Assembly: GCA_051747785.1 (NCBI GenBank)
Contig: JBNJGN010000025.1
Coordinates: 1 to 11,387 of the forward strand
DNA from: SKVL01 sp051747785
Lineage (GTDB): Bacteria; Patescibacteriota; Minisyncoccia; Phycocordibacterales; CSBR16-193
Direction: 5' to 3'
Length of the DNA: 11,387 bases
The notes below the pieces were generated by a model that had not been told where the DNA came from, searched no databases, and saw nothing but the letters and a program-made list of their open reading frames with translations. Shown piece by piece: positions 1 to 6,338 of the stretch; the first letter of the stretch is position 1; each line of letters begins with the position of its first letter. The position numbers were made by a program, and so were the translations under genes.

Positions 1-361
1 CATCTTTGGAAAGCTCTAATTTATTTACCATTTTTTTTGAGTAACAAAAACTTGAAACCTCCACAACTCCGTTTCCATTTATCTTTTCCGATAATTTTGA
101 CTGAAGGGAAAGAGCCGGAAAAGCTAACTCTCCCGGAACGATCAGTCTGGCCGTAGCAACTGCAATGTCCTCTTCATTTAGAACAAGCACTCTTTTTGAT
201 TGGCCTGCCATATCAATCTCGTCAAAAGCATCGGGATTACGATGGTCCTTGCGATCCTCGTACTTACATTCATCACAATAGACCCATTTTTGCAGTTCTA
301 CAGATCTCCTGAATTCTTCCTTACTATCCGCCCTTATAACTTTCAAAAATTTTTCGGACAT
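1..361 (-). CDS. N-acyl amino acid / homoserine-lactone synthase-like GNAT acyltransferase (partial)
   Basis: Only the first 120 residues are in the window; the frame is open to the left edge. The start ATG at 361 has an AGAGGTGAG ribosome site just upstream. The N-terminal half resembles the LuxI-type autoinducer synthases and the exosortase-associated acyltransferases of the GNAT fold: a WVYCDE segment (about residues 26-31), an acidic DAFDEID motif (about 48-54), an ATARLIVPG strand (about 72-80) and VVEVSSF (about 97-103). In LuxI enzymes the last motif usually reads ESRF, so the arginine is replaced by serine here. The family transfers acyl groups from acyl-ACP or acyl-CoA to small amines; the substrate cannot be told. 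It has its own promoter and an overlapping upstream ORF. Family assignment is by motif memory only, and the acyl-binding C-terminal half is not visible. Confidence 0.6.
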   Translation of the reverse strand, partial: MSEKFLKVIRADSKEEFRRSVELQKWVYCDECKYEDRKDHRNPDAFDEIDMAGQSKRVLVLNEEDIAVATARLIVPGELAFPALSLQSKLSEKINGNGVVEVSSFCYSKKMVNKLELSKD

Positions 362-404
362 ACTCACCTCTTTTTATTCTAAAAGTTTTGAAAAACACGA
401 ACAT
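324..404 (-). CDS. Possible 26-residue upstream ORF overlapping the acyltransferase start
   Basis: ATG at 404 follows a strong AAAGGAG site (411-417) with a 6-nt spacer. It encodes 26 residues starting MFVFFKTFRIKRGEY and ends with TAG inside the acyltransferase gene, in another frame, overlapping it by 38 nt. The ribosome site of the acyltransferase lies inside this ORF, so translation of one would affect the other. It may be a regulatory leader peptide rather than a functional protein. No family is recognised. Confidence 0.35.
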   Translation of the reverse strand: MFVFFKTFRIKRGEYVRKIFESYKGG

Positions 405-446
405 TCTACGCTCCTTTCAAAGTACAGTAAAAGTTAATCTAATAAA

Positions 447-474
447 ACTATAAGGATTATAATTTCAATGTCAA
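447..474 (-). promoter_or_regulatory. Sigma-70 promoter of the acyltransferase unit
   Basis: On the minus strand, a perfect -35 TTGACA (474-469) is followed after 16 nt by TATAGT (452-447). Transcription would start near 440, giving a leader of about 80 nt that contains the upstream ORF. This is the closest match to the consensus in the window. Confidence 0.7.
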
Positions 475-480
475 TAAAAA

Positions 481-526
481 ATCACCGAAAAAGACCACTG
501 TTCTTTAACTCACGGAAACAGACCAC
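481..526 (-). repeat. Imperfect 18-bp direct repeat upstream of the acyltransferase -35
   Basis: Positions 481-498 and 509-526 match at 15 of 18 bases with a period of 28 bp; both end in AGACCAC on the plus strand. The pair lies between the stop codon of the methyltransferase gene and the -35 box at 469-474, where an activator would bind. A role as an operator is an inference. Confidence 0.5.
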
Positions 527-527
527 A

Positions 528-1538
528 TTAGTTGCAGATAAAAATATTAGGGTTCATATAAGCATTAACCGAAGTTACCATTTTAAGTTCCAACGTTTTA
601 ACTATCCTTAACTCCGATTCTGATACTACCTTTTTGAATATATCTCCCTTACTTGTATAAACCGCCAACTTACCTCCCGGATTTAAAGAGGCCCGAGAGT
701 ACAAGACGAAAGCTCTATATAACTCTTCCAGATCCTCGTTCTTTGATATATACATCCCAAACGGAAGATCGGAAGTAATAACATCAAACTTACCAAAGTC
801 GGGCTTACTGAATACATCCTTTTCCTTTAACTCTATCTTTCTTATAAGCCCCGCTTTCTTTACATTCTGTATAGCCGAAGAAACACTTTCTTTACTATTA
901 TCAAAACCGATCAATTTCTGCAAATTTGGATAACAGAGACCCGCTTCAATAAGAAGCGTTGCAATACCCGAGAAAACATTAAGATAAGACTTACTCTCTT
1001 CTGAAACAGCCAAACGGTTGAGAACATAAGCAACAGTCGGGTCCATAGCGCCTTCCATATTCCTGACCTTGTAATCTCTTACGGATAGAGGCCTGGGCGT
1101 GATCTGAACCCCGATCTCCCACATACCGTCAACCTTTATAATATGGATCTTCATATCGGCATCTTCTTCTTCATTCATCCCGAAAGTCCTCTCTACATAC
1201 TCGGAAATTAAGCGAACCTCCTCTGAGTCCGAACCGGCGCAAACGATCTTAAATGTCCTGAATCTCTCCCCACTTTCCTTAACAACTCTATCTATAAGTT
1301 CTCCTAAAATAGATTTGTGTTTGGAAATATAGTAAGGATTTAATTTTTCTCCCTCTATAATCAGATAAACCCTGGAAACACTCCTTAAACTCTTCAAAAA
1401 AGCAATGTCTCTGGTAGATTCTAAATATATACTCCCACTTTTTCTCTTGTGAATGCCCCTGTAACCCTTACCCTTCAATTCGTTTAAGACCACCTCTTCC
1501 AATCCGGGAACAAACGAAACTTTTACTTTTATTTCCAT
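528..1538 (-). CDS. THUMP-domain RNA (guanine-N2)-methyltransferase-like protein
   Basis: 336 residues in two parts: a THUMP-like RNA-binding region (about 1-150) and a Rossmann methyltransferase domain (about 155-336). Visible landmarks are the linker RPLSVRDYK (149-157) with DPTVAYVLNRLA after it, the SAM motif I NVFSGIATLLIEA (187-199), GFDNS (211-215), the catalytic SDLPFG (256-261) and LNPGGKLAVYTSK (285-297). The DLPFG form is the one seen in tRNA guanine-N2 enzymes of the TrmN/Trm14/THUMPD3 group, which methylate position 6 of tRNA; 23S rRNA RlmL-like activity is the alternative. Motif I is degenerate: Asn replaces the usual Asp and Ile-Ala replaces the usual Ser/Thr-Gly. The start is ATG with no clear ribosome site. 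It appears to be its own unit; the next gene downstream has its own promoter. Confidence 0.8.
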   Translation of the reverse strand: MEIKVKVSFVPGLEEVVLNELKGKGYRGIHKRKSGSIYLESTRDIAFLKSLRSVSRVYLIIEGEKLNPYYISKHKSILGELIDRVVKESGERFRTFKIVCAGSDSEEVRLISEYVERTFGMNEEEDADMKIHIIKVDGMWEIGVQITPRPLSVRDYKVRNMEGAMDPTVAYVLNRLAVSEESKSYLNVFSGIATLLIEAGLCYPNLQKLIGFDNSKESVSSAIQNVKKAGLIRKIELKEKDVFSKPDFGKFDVITSDLPFGMYISKNEDLEELYRAFVLYSRASLNPGGKLAVYTSKGDIFKKVVSESELRIVKTLELKMVTSVNAYMNPNIFICN

Positions 1539-2094
1539 TTCTGTCTTTAATTATCTGTGCTTTTATAAGAAAATATAAACTGTATTAAACACTGAAGTTC
1601 TGTGCATTAATATGACGATATATATTAGTAACAACAACCTCACTCTCACTTTTCATATCTTCACTGAGAGGAAAAGGTACTAGATTATTTTCCCAGAGTA
1701 AACTATATATGTCGTACACATCACTGAAGGTAACGATTTAAAATGTTATTTTCCCTGTACCTTGATCACGACTAGATTCAAGCACCTTAGTATTTTTCTT
1801 TATCTCTCCTTCGGCGGTTTCTTTTATCTTCTTTTCGTTTCCTCTATTTCCTTTGATTTTTTAAAGTATCTAAACACATTCTATTTAAGCATGAATAAAA
1901 TTCATGAGCAATTTTAGACTTATATATCTTCACAAGGATCCTGAAAGTTTCGGTCAGATTAAGGTCGCACAAAATCATTGCTTCTACTGGAATATAAGAT
2001 CTAAAACCCATATACCGAGACCCGACTCTGCCCCTCTGGACGTATATGTTTACCGATCTGGTAAAGCATAGATCCACAGCCAATAGTAGCCACG
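1539..2094 (-). other. Intergenic stretch with stop-bounded fragments, possibly a decayed gene
   Basis: No convincing gene. On the minus strand three open stretches follow one another in different frames: about 2092-1844 (up to 79 codons, only a TTG start, no ribosome site), about 1862-1738 (Lys/Glu-rich, KIKETAEGEIKKNTKVLES, vaguely like CsbD-type stress proteins) and about 1737-1585 (ending SEDMKSESEVVVTNIYRHIN, GTG possible at 1719). Protein-like composition in successive frames would fit a gene broken by frameshifts, but no family is recognised and this may be chance. The stretch 1805-1865 is almost pure purine on the minus strand. Confidence 0.25.
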
Positions 2095-3375
2095 CTAACT
2101 AAGTGGCTCTCGACTTCTATCTATCATGGTCCACAGGGCAACAAGGGCAATTAGAAGTGTTGCTACAGCATAGTATGCCGGCATAAGTATATCCCCAGTT
2201 ACATGTATAAGCCACGTGGCAATGAACGGAGCCGTGCCACCAAAGACACCAAGAGATACGTTGAAAGTAATAGAGTAAGCAGTTAGGCGATCACTTTTAG
2301 GAAACAGCTCCACATATAAAGCGGGAGCACTGCCGAGTACAGCTGCAATAAAAACACCGAGCGTAAGCTGAACAACCACAAACCAGAATAACCCCGGGGC
2401 TCCCAAAAGAGAGAAAAGCGGCACAGCAGCAATAGCAGCTAAAGACATAACACCCATTATCATTTTTTTACGGCGAAAGACAGTGTCCGAGAGGTAGCCA
2501 AAAATTGGAATAAGTATAATAACAAGTGCGATCACTGCAGTATTGAACTGTAATGCATAATCAATTGGAATGTTTAAAAATTCATTTGCGTACGTCGGAA
2601 GATATACAAGTACAATATAAAAGAAGACCGCATAACCGAGTGAAAATAGCAACGCCTGGATAAGTTCATACCGATTGTTAGAAAGTGCCTCATGTAATGG
2701 AGTCTGAGCCAAATGACGTTTCTTCTCTGTATGTATAACGGAATCCGGAAGCTGTCTACGCAGAAGCAATGCAATAAGACCTAGTATACCGCCAAACAGA
2801 AAAGGTATACGCCACCCCCACAAGATAAGCGCATCGTGCGGAATAAACGTTATCACAATAGTAGCTGCGCCCACGCCCAATAGCATTCCACCCATACTGC
2901 CAACATTAGCAAAACTCCCAAAGAGTCCGCGCGAGGCGCGCGGTGCTTGCTCAACAAGGTAAGTCACTGATGCGCTAAATTCTCCCCCAACCGAGAGGCC
3001 TTGCAAAAGCCGTAACAGGATCAAGAGAATGGGTGCCCATATACCGACTACTGCATATGTAGGCAAGGTTCCCAGCAGAAAAGTCGCCGTCCCCATTAAG
3101 ACAACCGACAGCAAAAGTGACCGGCGACGTGAGATCGTGTCCCCGATATAACCAAAAATCCACGCACCAAGAGGGCGTGTAAGAAATCCGGCCGCGAAGA
3201 CACCATAAGTTCCAAGAAGAGCAACCGTGGCATTTCCGGATGGAAAGAAGAGTTCGGACAGGATAACTGCAAGAAACCCGTACAGTGCAAAGTCATACCA
3301 TTCAAGAATATTCCCAAACATCCCTGCAAAAATGGCCGTGAGACGTTTTCTGGTAATCTTCTGTTCTGAATACAT
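2095..3375 (-). CDS. MFS transporter, metabolite:H+ symporter (ProP-like) family
   Basis: 426 residues and about twelve hydrophobic segments, the normal size for the metabolite:H+ symporter branch of the major facilitator superfamily (ProP, KgtP, citrate and shikimate carriers). Landmarks are GNILEWYDFALYG (21-33), the loop 2-3 motif GYIGDTISRRR (75-85), and LLQGLSVGGEFSASVTYLVE in the fourth to fifth segment region. It sits in the inner membrane and should import an organic acid, betaine or proline with protons; the substrate cannot be read. I chose ATG 3375 because an in-frame TTG at 3429 lies inside the terminator of the gene before it, and because 3375 matches the usual family N terminus. 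Of 19 arginine codons 16 are CGN and 3 AGA, against about 10 CGN and 11 AGR in dnaX, and the gene looks richer in GC, which suggests horizontal acquisition. Confidence 0.85.
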   Translation of the reverse strand: MYSEQKITRKRLTAIFAGMFGNILEWYDFALYGFLAVILSELFFPSGNATVALLGTYGVFAAGFLTRPLGAWIFGYIGDTISRRRSLLLSVVLMGTATFLLGTLPTYAVVGIWAPILLILLRLLQGLSVGGEFSASVTYLVEQAPRASRGLFGSFANVGSMGGMLLGVGAATIVITFIPHDALILWGWRIPFLFGGILGLIALLLRRQLPDSVIHTEKKRHLAQTPLHEALSNNRYELIQALLFSLGYAVFFYIVLVYLPTYANEFLNIPIDYALQFNTAVIALVIILIPIFGYLSDTVFRRKKMIMGVMSLAAIAAVPLFSLLGAPGLFWFVVVQLTLGVFIAAVLGSAPALYVELFPKSDRLTAYSITFNVSLGVFGGTAPFIATWLIHVTGDILMPAYYAVATLLIALVALWTMIDRSREPLS

Positions 3376-3379
3376 GAAA

Positions 3380-3388
3380 AGTATAGTA
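3380..3388 (-). promoter_or_regulatory. -10 element abutting the MFS start (leaderless mRNA)
   Basis: TACTAT (3388-3383) lies 7 nt before the ATG, and an overlapping TATACT (3385-3380) lies 4 nt before it. No Shine-Dalgarno sequence precedes the ATG, so the transcript would begin at or next to the start codon. No good -35 is visible. Confidence 0.4.
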
Positions 3389-3419
3389 GCTGAATGGTTT
3401 ATGTTTAGATAAAAACCAT

Positions 3420-3446
3420 AAACGGCCAAGCCTTGCTTGACCGTTT
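3420..3446 (-). terminator. Intrinsic terminator after the Nudix gene
   Basis: Stem 3420-3431 / 3435-3446 with a 3-nt loop. On the minus-strand RNA the one non-Watson-Crick position is a G-U pair, giving a continuous 12-bp helix, while on the plus strand it is a C-A mismatch. That favours the minus strand. A broken U-rich tract (ATGGTTTTTAT) follows. Confidence 0.6.
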
Positions 3447-3491
3447 TAATATATTCTAAATTCCAACTGCAAACATTTCAAGCACCTGTAG

Positions 3492-3989
3492 TTATCCATA
3501 AAATCTCCTTATAAGCGTAAGCAGGTCACCTTTCGCCTTTTCTCCTTCACTTATAAGCCTTAATGCTTTTGACGGAGCTAACCAAAAGTATTCAACAAAG
3601 TCAGCCCGATTATATTCTGGTGCTTCATCTAGAGCTATTTCATACACCTGCATATATGCGGACACTCCGTCTGATTCCGGACTTAGCTTTCCCAGTAAAC
3701 GATAAGACGTCCGCTCAACATCTATGTTTAATTCTTCACTCGTCTCTCTTTTGAACGCCTCCTCGTAAGATTCACCACTCTCAACATGACCGCCTACGCT
3801 CATATCCAGACAGAGAGGAAATAATCTCTTATCGGCCGTACGTCGAGGTATCCAAATTTCACCTTTTGAATTTAAAACAAAAGCATTAATCACCCTGAAA
3901 TTTGATAGCTGTTCTGCATATACTTCCGATCGTAGTTTCCTTCCGATAATACAGTCTTGCGAATCAACTAAATCAAGATACTCGTCCAT
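3492..3989 (-). CDS. Nudix hydrolase, IPP isomerase/YfcD-like
   Basis: 165 residues. The Nudix box runs from G67 to I89: GHVESGE, then seven residues, then RETSEE, matching GX5EX7REUXEE, with Asn88 where the motif normally has Gly. The catalytic metal-binding glutamates are present. The N terminus (MDEYLDLVDSQDCIIG) and the WIPRRTADKRLFP segment (46-58) are typical of the isopentenyl-diphosphate isomerase-like branch that includes E. coli YfcD. Such proteins hydrolyse nucleoside diphosphates linked to other moieties; isomerase activity is unlikely on sequence alone and the substrate is unknown. It is a single-gene unit with a -10 box next to its ATG and a terminator downstream. Confidence 0.85.
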   Translation of the reverse strand: MDEYLDLVDSQDCIIGRKLRSEVYAEQLSNFRVINAFVLNSKGEIWIPRRTADKRLFPLCLDMSVGGHVESGESYEEAFKRETSEELNIDVERTSYRLLGKLSPESDGVSAYMQVYEIALDEAPEYNRADFVEYFWLAPSKALRLISEGEKAKGDLLTLIRRFYG

Positions 3990-3997
3990 ATAGTTAT

Positions 3998-4026
3998 ATT
4001 ATATTGCTTTTTAAAATTTTACTAAA
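3998..4026 (-). promoter_or_regulatory. Promoter of the Nudix gene, leaderless configuration
   Basis: A perfect TATAAT (4003-3998) lies exactly 8 nt before the ATG at 3989, the same distance as at dnaX. A weak -35 TTTAGT (4026-4021) is 17 nt upstream. There is no ribosome site, so transcription should start within a base or two of the start codon. Confidence 0.6.
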
Positions 4027-4116
4027 CTTATGAAAAACTAATAGGCATTACTAAATTTAAAATATAAACTGCCAAAATCAAGTACAGTAAATTCTTTGTT
4101 GTCAAAATAGTGAAAA

Positions 4117-4364
4117 TTATACACACTTAACCTCTTTTCTTATTTTCGTCAAAAAGTTAATAAACTCAGCCCTCCCAACTCCAAGTGTACGAAGATCATT
4201 TGGCGCCACAAAGGGTGGAAGATTTCTCTGGGAACTATAATCGGTCTTATAAGGCCCTTTTTCCAATAGATTCTGTGATCACCTTTTTCTCTCTTAAATT
4301 GACATCCATGCTCAAAAAGAAATTTCTCAAATTCCCTCCAATGAACAGTGCCCAACTTAGACAT
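4117..4364 (-). pseudogene. hicA: HicA mRNA interferase toxin, frameshifted
   Basis: The first 48 residues (MSKLGTVHWREFEKFLFEHG to IIVPREI) are a normal HicA double-stranded-RNA-binding-like fold with the catalytic histidine in GDHRIYWK (His30). After GAAATC (4226-4221) the frame runs into unrelated sequence and stops at 4149. In another frame the canonical C terminus continues: PPFVAPNDLRTLGVGRAEFI and on to TAA at 4119-4117. Dropping two bases near 4218-4223 restores EIPPFV and an 81-residue protein, so a 2-bp insertion (or a lost base) breaks the gene. HicA cleaves mRNA and is neutralised by HicB, encoded 15 nt upstream. It may be a true pseudogene, which would be expected to relieve selection on the antitoxin, or an assembly or sequencing error. 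Confidence 0.8.
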
Positions 4365-4379
4365 ATCTCTGTTAAAACA

Positions 4380-4664
4380 TTAAGCGAGAGTAGGAATATT
4401 CACACCCACCGATCTCTTAGAAACTTCGGGTGATTGCCACTGCTTTCTAAACTTTTTCCAACCCAGATCAGACAACGCTTCTTCGGTTGTACCGGCCTCC
4501 TGTACTTCTTCAAAAAAGATCTCAAATACCTCCTCAAACTTTTTTCGTGCATCAGCTTCGGAAGTTCCGACAGTGGATATATCAAGCGCAGGAGAGTACG
4601 CGACAAACCTTTTGCCATGCTTTATAAAATTAACACTTAATTTAAGATTTCTTGCGCCTTTCAT
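4380..4664 (-). CDS. hicB: HicB-family antitoxin
   Basis: 94 residues with the typical HicB partial RNase H-like fold: KLSVNFIKHGKRFVAYSPAL (8-27), then DISTVGTSEADARKKFEEVFEIFFEEVQEAG (28-58) and SDLGW (65-69). The C-terminal tail after about 75 is too short for the helix-turn-helix or ribbon-helix-helix DNA-binding domain that many HicB proteins carry, so autoregulation by this protein alone is uncertain. It precedes hicA by 15 nt, the less common antitoxin-first order. AAGGT directly touches the ATG, too close for a good ribosome site, and a weak -10 (CATATT) lies 6 nt upstream of the ATG. The frame is intact even though the partner toxin is broken. Confidence 0.85.
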   Translation of the reverse strand: MKGARNLKLSVNFIKHGKRFVAYSPALDISTVGTSEADARKKFEEVFEIFFEEVQEAGTTEEALSDLGWKKFRKQWQSPEVSKRSVGVNIPTLA

Positions 4665-4781
4665 ACCTTAAATATGATCACCGCTTTCTAATATAAGAAC
4701 TTAAGAATGTGTGTATTAGAAAAAGCTTAACTTTCAGCATCTGTATTCATCTAATCCGCAAACCGTTAGATCTGGTTATAA

Positions 4782-5010
4782 TATCCTACGTCGCAAGCTC
4801 CTCAGGACACTGAATTTTTATAGTCGCTTCGCTCGTTAAANNNNNNNNNNNNNNNNNNNNNNNNNNNNNNNNNNNNNNNNNNNNNNNNNNNNNNNNNNNN
4901 NNNNNNNNNNNNNNNNNNNNNNNNNNNNNNNNNNNNNNNNAAATTCTATCCTACGTCGCAAGCTCCTCAGGACACTGAATTTTTATAGTCGCTTCGCTCG
5001 TTAAAAATTC
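4782..5010 (-). repeat. 64-bp tandem repeat flanking the assembly gap, next to tRNA-Gln
   Basis: A complete 64-bp unit occupies 4947-5010. The first 59 bp of the same unit are repeated without a visible mismatch at 4782-4840, just before the N run. The six bases after the N run (4941-4946, AAATTC) are the end of a further unit. Head-to-tail copies therefore bridge the gap. Each unit, read on the minus strand, contains a 9-bp hairpin (GAATTTTTA, 16-nt loop with GAGCGAAGCGAC, TAAAAATTC) and a TCCTGAGGA palindrome. The last unit ends 1 nt from the 3' CCA of the tRNA gene, so its hairpin could also act as the tRNA 3' terminator. Confidence 0.8.
4841..4940. other. Scaffold gap of 100 N
   Basis: Exactly 100 undetermined bases, the usual placeholder for a gap of unknown size. 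The flanks are copies of one 64-bp unit. Left flank ending TTAAA and right flank starting AAATTC join into the unit's own TTAAAAATTC if overlapped by one base, so the true gap may be zero or any whole number of repeats. Confidence 0.95.
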
Positions 5011-5011
5011 G

Positions 5012-5085
5012 TGGCTGCCCGGCAGGGACTCGAACCCCGATTACCTGGACCAAAACCAGGCGTCCTGCCGTTAGACGACCGGGCA
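5012..5085 (-). tRNA. tRNA-Gln (anticodon UUG)
   Basis: A 74-nt cloverleaf: acceptor TGCCCGG pairs with CCGGGCA, discriminator G and an encoded CCA end at 5012. The anticodon stem CCTGG/CCAGG holds the loop TTTTGGT, so the anticodon is TTG, reading CAA (and CAG by wobble). The T loop is TTCGAGT. The 3' end abuts a tandem repeat, and a promoter lies about 35 nt upstream. Confidence 0.95.
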
Positions 5086-5120
5086 ATAAAAATAAAACTA
5101 ACACTTATTAGTGTATAGAC

Positions 5121-5149
5121 ACAATACACCAAAATTCGCCACCATTCAA
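5121..5149 (-). promoter_or_regulatory. Probable promoter of tRNA-Gln
   Basis: Minus strand: TTGAAT (5149-5144), 17-nt spacer, TATTGT (5126-5121), four matches each to the consensus, placed about 35 nt before the mature 5' end of the tRNA. Confidence 0.45.
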
Positions 5150-5207
5150 CACTATATAAATGGTTAGCATTCAAAAACAGATCGCACACTTTTAACTTAG
5201 TAAAATG

Positions 5208-5236
5208 AAAACCGGCTCAAATTATGAGCCGGTTTT
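5208..5236 (-). terminator. Intrinsic terminator of the 195-residue gene, possibly bidirectional
   Basis: A perfect 12-bp stem, AAAACCGGCTCA with a 5-nt loop and TGAGCCGGTTTT, begins 5 nt after the stop codon of the gene ending at 5242. The arms supply A and T runs on both sides, so it could act in both directions. Confidence 0.8.
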
Positions 5237-5241
5237 GAGCA

Positions 5242-5829
5242 CTAAACCTCAAGTCTAGAGTAACAGAAACCGAAACTTATATGCGCAAAGGAAAGACTAT
5301 ACCATAGATCATAAAGCCTTTTCGCTATAGGTGTTATGCCGTAGCTTGAAAGTACAGGAATAAAAATTTCATCTTTCAGATCATCTCCCCTTGGGCAATA
5401 CCTGCTACCTAGGGCCTGAATAGCAAAGGTATCCTTAAAAGGAGTACTGTCGCCATAAATAATAGAAACAGTGATTAGCTCTCTTAAAGTTAGCGACTTA
5501 AAAAATGGCGGCTTTGGTATATCAAAAAGAAACTGAGGCCTTCTGATCAGGTAAATGTCCTCAGGCGTTAAAGGCAGATCCCTCGTTCTACCCTGATCAA
5601 TGCCTTCATCATACTCTTCTACAACCTCATCAAAAGCTAAACGGATCAACTCAACCAAGCTGATATATTTACTGGGGAAAACTAAGATATAACCGCCGGG
5701 ATTTTCTTCAATTACTCTTTTCATCTCCTTTCTGATCTCTAACTTCTCCTTAGCCAAATTTACCAGAAAATCAGGCACCCCTTTATCTTGGTAGATCTGC
5801 AGTTGCCTTCTGATGTTCACCGGATTCAT
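5242..5829 (-). CDS. Hypothetical protein, 195 residues
   Basis: Not recognised. A soluble-looking protein without a signal peptide or membrane segments. The N terminus (MNPVNIRRQLQIYQDKGVPD) is basic and helical, followed by a charged helix (about 24-42, KEKLEIRKEMKRVIEE). An acidic stretch (VVEEYDEGID) lies near 69-78, a Pro/Phe-rich segment (FDIPKPPFFK) near 102-111, and the C terminus is aromatic. Only two cysteines are present, so it is not a zinc ribbon. The start ATG has a good AAAGGAGAG site (spacer about 4 nt), a plausible promoter and its own terminator, so it is a genuine monocistronic gene. It is divergent from the zinc-ribbon gene at 6003. Probably specific to its lineage. Confidence 0.75.
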   Translation of the reverse strand: MNPVNIRRQLQIYQDKGVPDFLVNLAKEKLEIRKEMKRVIEENPGGYILVFPSKYISLVELIRLAFDEVVEEYDEGIDQGRTRDLPLTPEDIYLIRRPQFLFDIPKPPFFKSLTLRELITVSIIYGDSTPFKDTFAIQALGSRYCPRGDDLKDEIFIPVLSSYGITPIAKRLYDLWYSLSFAHISFGFCYSRLEV

Positions 5830-5878
5830 GTACTCTCCTTTTTCTTTTGCTTAAAGAACACTTTTGATACCAACGCTA

Positions 5879-5907
5879 TATATAACACGATATTATATTT
5901 TTGTCAT
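5879..5907 (-). promoter_or_regulatory. Promoter of the 195-residue gene
   Basis: Minus strand: ATGACA (5907-5902), 17-nt spacer, TATATA (5884-5879). The start site would lie about 45 nt before the ATG at 5829. Confidence 0.5.
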
Positions 5908-5933
5908 TAACCTTTAAGTTCTCCACAGAATAG

Positions 5934-5962
5934 TTGTTGAAAAAATTAAAACATGGTACTGT
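5934..5962 (+). promoter_or_regulatory. Promoter of the first zinc-ribbon gene (extended -10)
   Basis: TTGTTG (5934-5939), 17-nt spacer, TACTGT (5957-5962) preceded by TGG, an extended -10. The hexamers are weak; the spacing and the TGn element support it. It is divergent from the promoter at 5879-5907. Confidence 0.4.
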
Positions 5963-6002
5963 TTTGCCAGTTTATTTATCTGTACTTTAAAAGGAGGTAC
6001 AA

Positions 6003-6194
6003 ATGGAAACGAAATCTGCACGGTGTAGGTACTGCAAAGAAAGATTAGAGGTCAACTTTACATCAAATGACCTAAAAAAAGGAGAGCAGGAGATATTCTG
6101 CCCTAATTGCGGGTATTTATTAAAAATACCCGTAGAAAAGACCAGAGAGGTCACAGTTATCGCTCCCTCTTTTAAATTTTCGGCCGCTAGATAA
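6003..6194 (+). CDS. Small zinc-ribbon protein, 63 residues
   Basis: Two CxxC knuckles, C8-x2-C11 and C33-x2-C36 (IFCPNCGYLLKIPVE), form one four-cysteine zinc ribbon. No further domain follows. A perfect AAAAGGAGGT site precedes the ATG. Its shape, with an RCRYCKERLEV strand, a spacer and a CPNCG knuckle, is that of the zinc-ribbon modules found in many nucleic-acid-binding proteins, but no specific family is recognised. The protein encoded next on the same strand (6339-6539) shares the arrangement and the ending CP-C-Y-LxIPxE, so the two are probably paralogues. Monocistronic, with its own promoter and terminator. Confidence 0.75.
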   Translation: METKSARCRYCKERLEVNFTSNDLKKGEQEIFCPNCGYLLKIPVEKTREVTVIAPSFKFSAAR

Positions 6195-6207
6195 CAACCT
6201 TCCTTTC

Positions 6208-6238
6208 TTAAGCCCCGTAAAATTGCGGGGCTTAAATT
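6208..6238 (+). terminator. Terminator of the first zinc-ribbon gene
   Basis: TTAAGCCCCG (6208-6217), 8-nt loop, CGGGGCTTAA (6226-6235): a 10-bp GC-rich stem 14 nt after the stop codon. The following AAATTT is a poor U tract, so termination may be partial. Confidence 0.6.
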
Positions 6239-6262
6239 TGCCTCATGTAATCTAACTTTAGT

Positions 6263-6307
6263 TTTACAAAATAATTTTTTAAGATAATATTCAGATAGAT
6301 ATCTTAA
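6263..6307 (+). promoter_or_regulatory. Promoter of the second zinc-ribbon gene with an overlapping inverted repeat
   Basis: TTTACA (6263-6268), 16-nt spacer, TAATAT (6285-6290), start expected near 6297. An 8-bp inverted repeat, TTAAGATA (6279-6286) and TATCTTAA (6300-6307), straddles the -10 and the start site. Its left arm would not be transcribed, so it is better read as a DNA operator than as an RNA hairpin. Confidence 0.5.
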
Positions 6308-6338
6308 GCACTTTTTAAAATAGCAAGCGGAGGATACC

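Noticed and set aside
200..382. Plus-strand ORF of 60 codons
   Set aside because: Lies antisense to the acyltransferase gene, whose motifs and ribosome site are convincing.
1844..2083. 79-codon minus-strand ORF as a real gene
   Set aside because: Only a TTG start, no ribosome site, no recognisable domain; mentioned only as part of a possible remnant.
4686..4701. Near-palindrome TTCTAATATAAGAA upstream of hicB as a HicB operator
   Set aside because: Two mismatched positions in a very AT-rich stretch, and this HicB lacks an obvious DNA-binding domain.
4782..5010. CRISPR array
   Set aside because: Repeats are head-to-tail without unique spacers and lie at a tRNA end; no cas genes are present.
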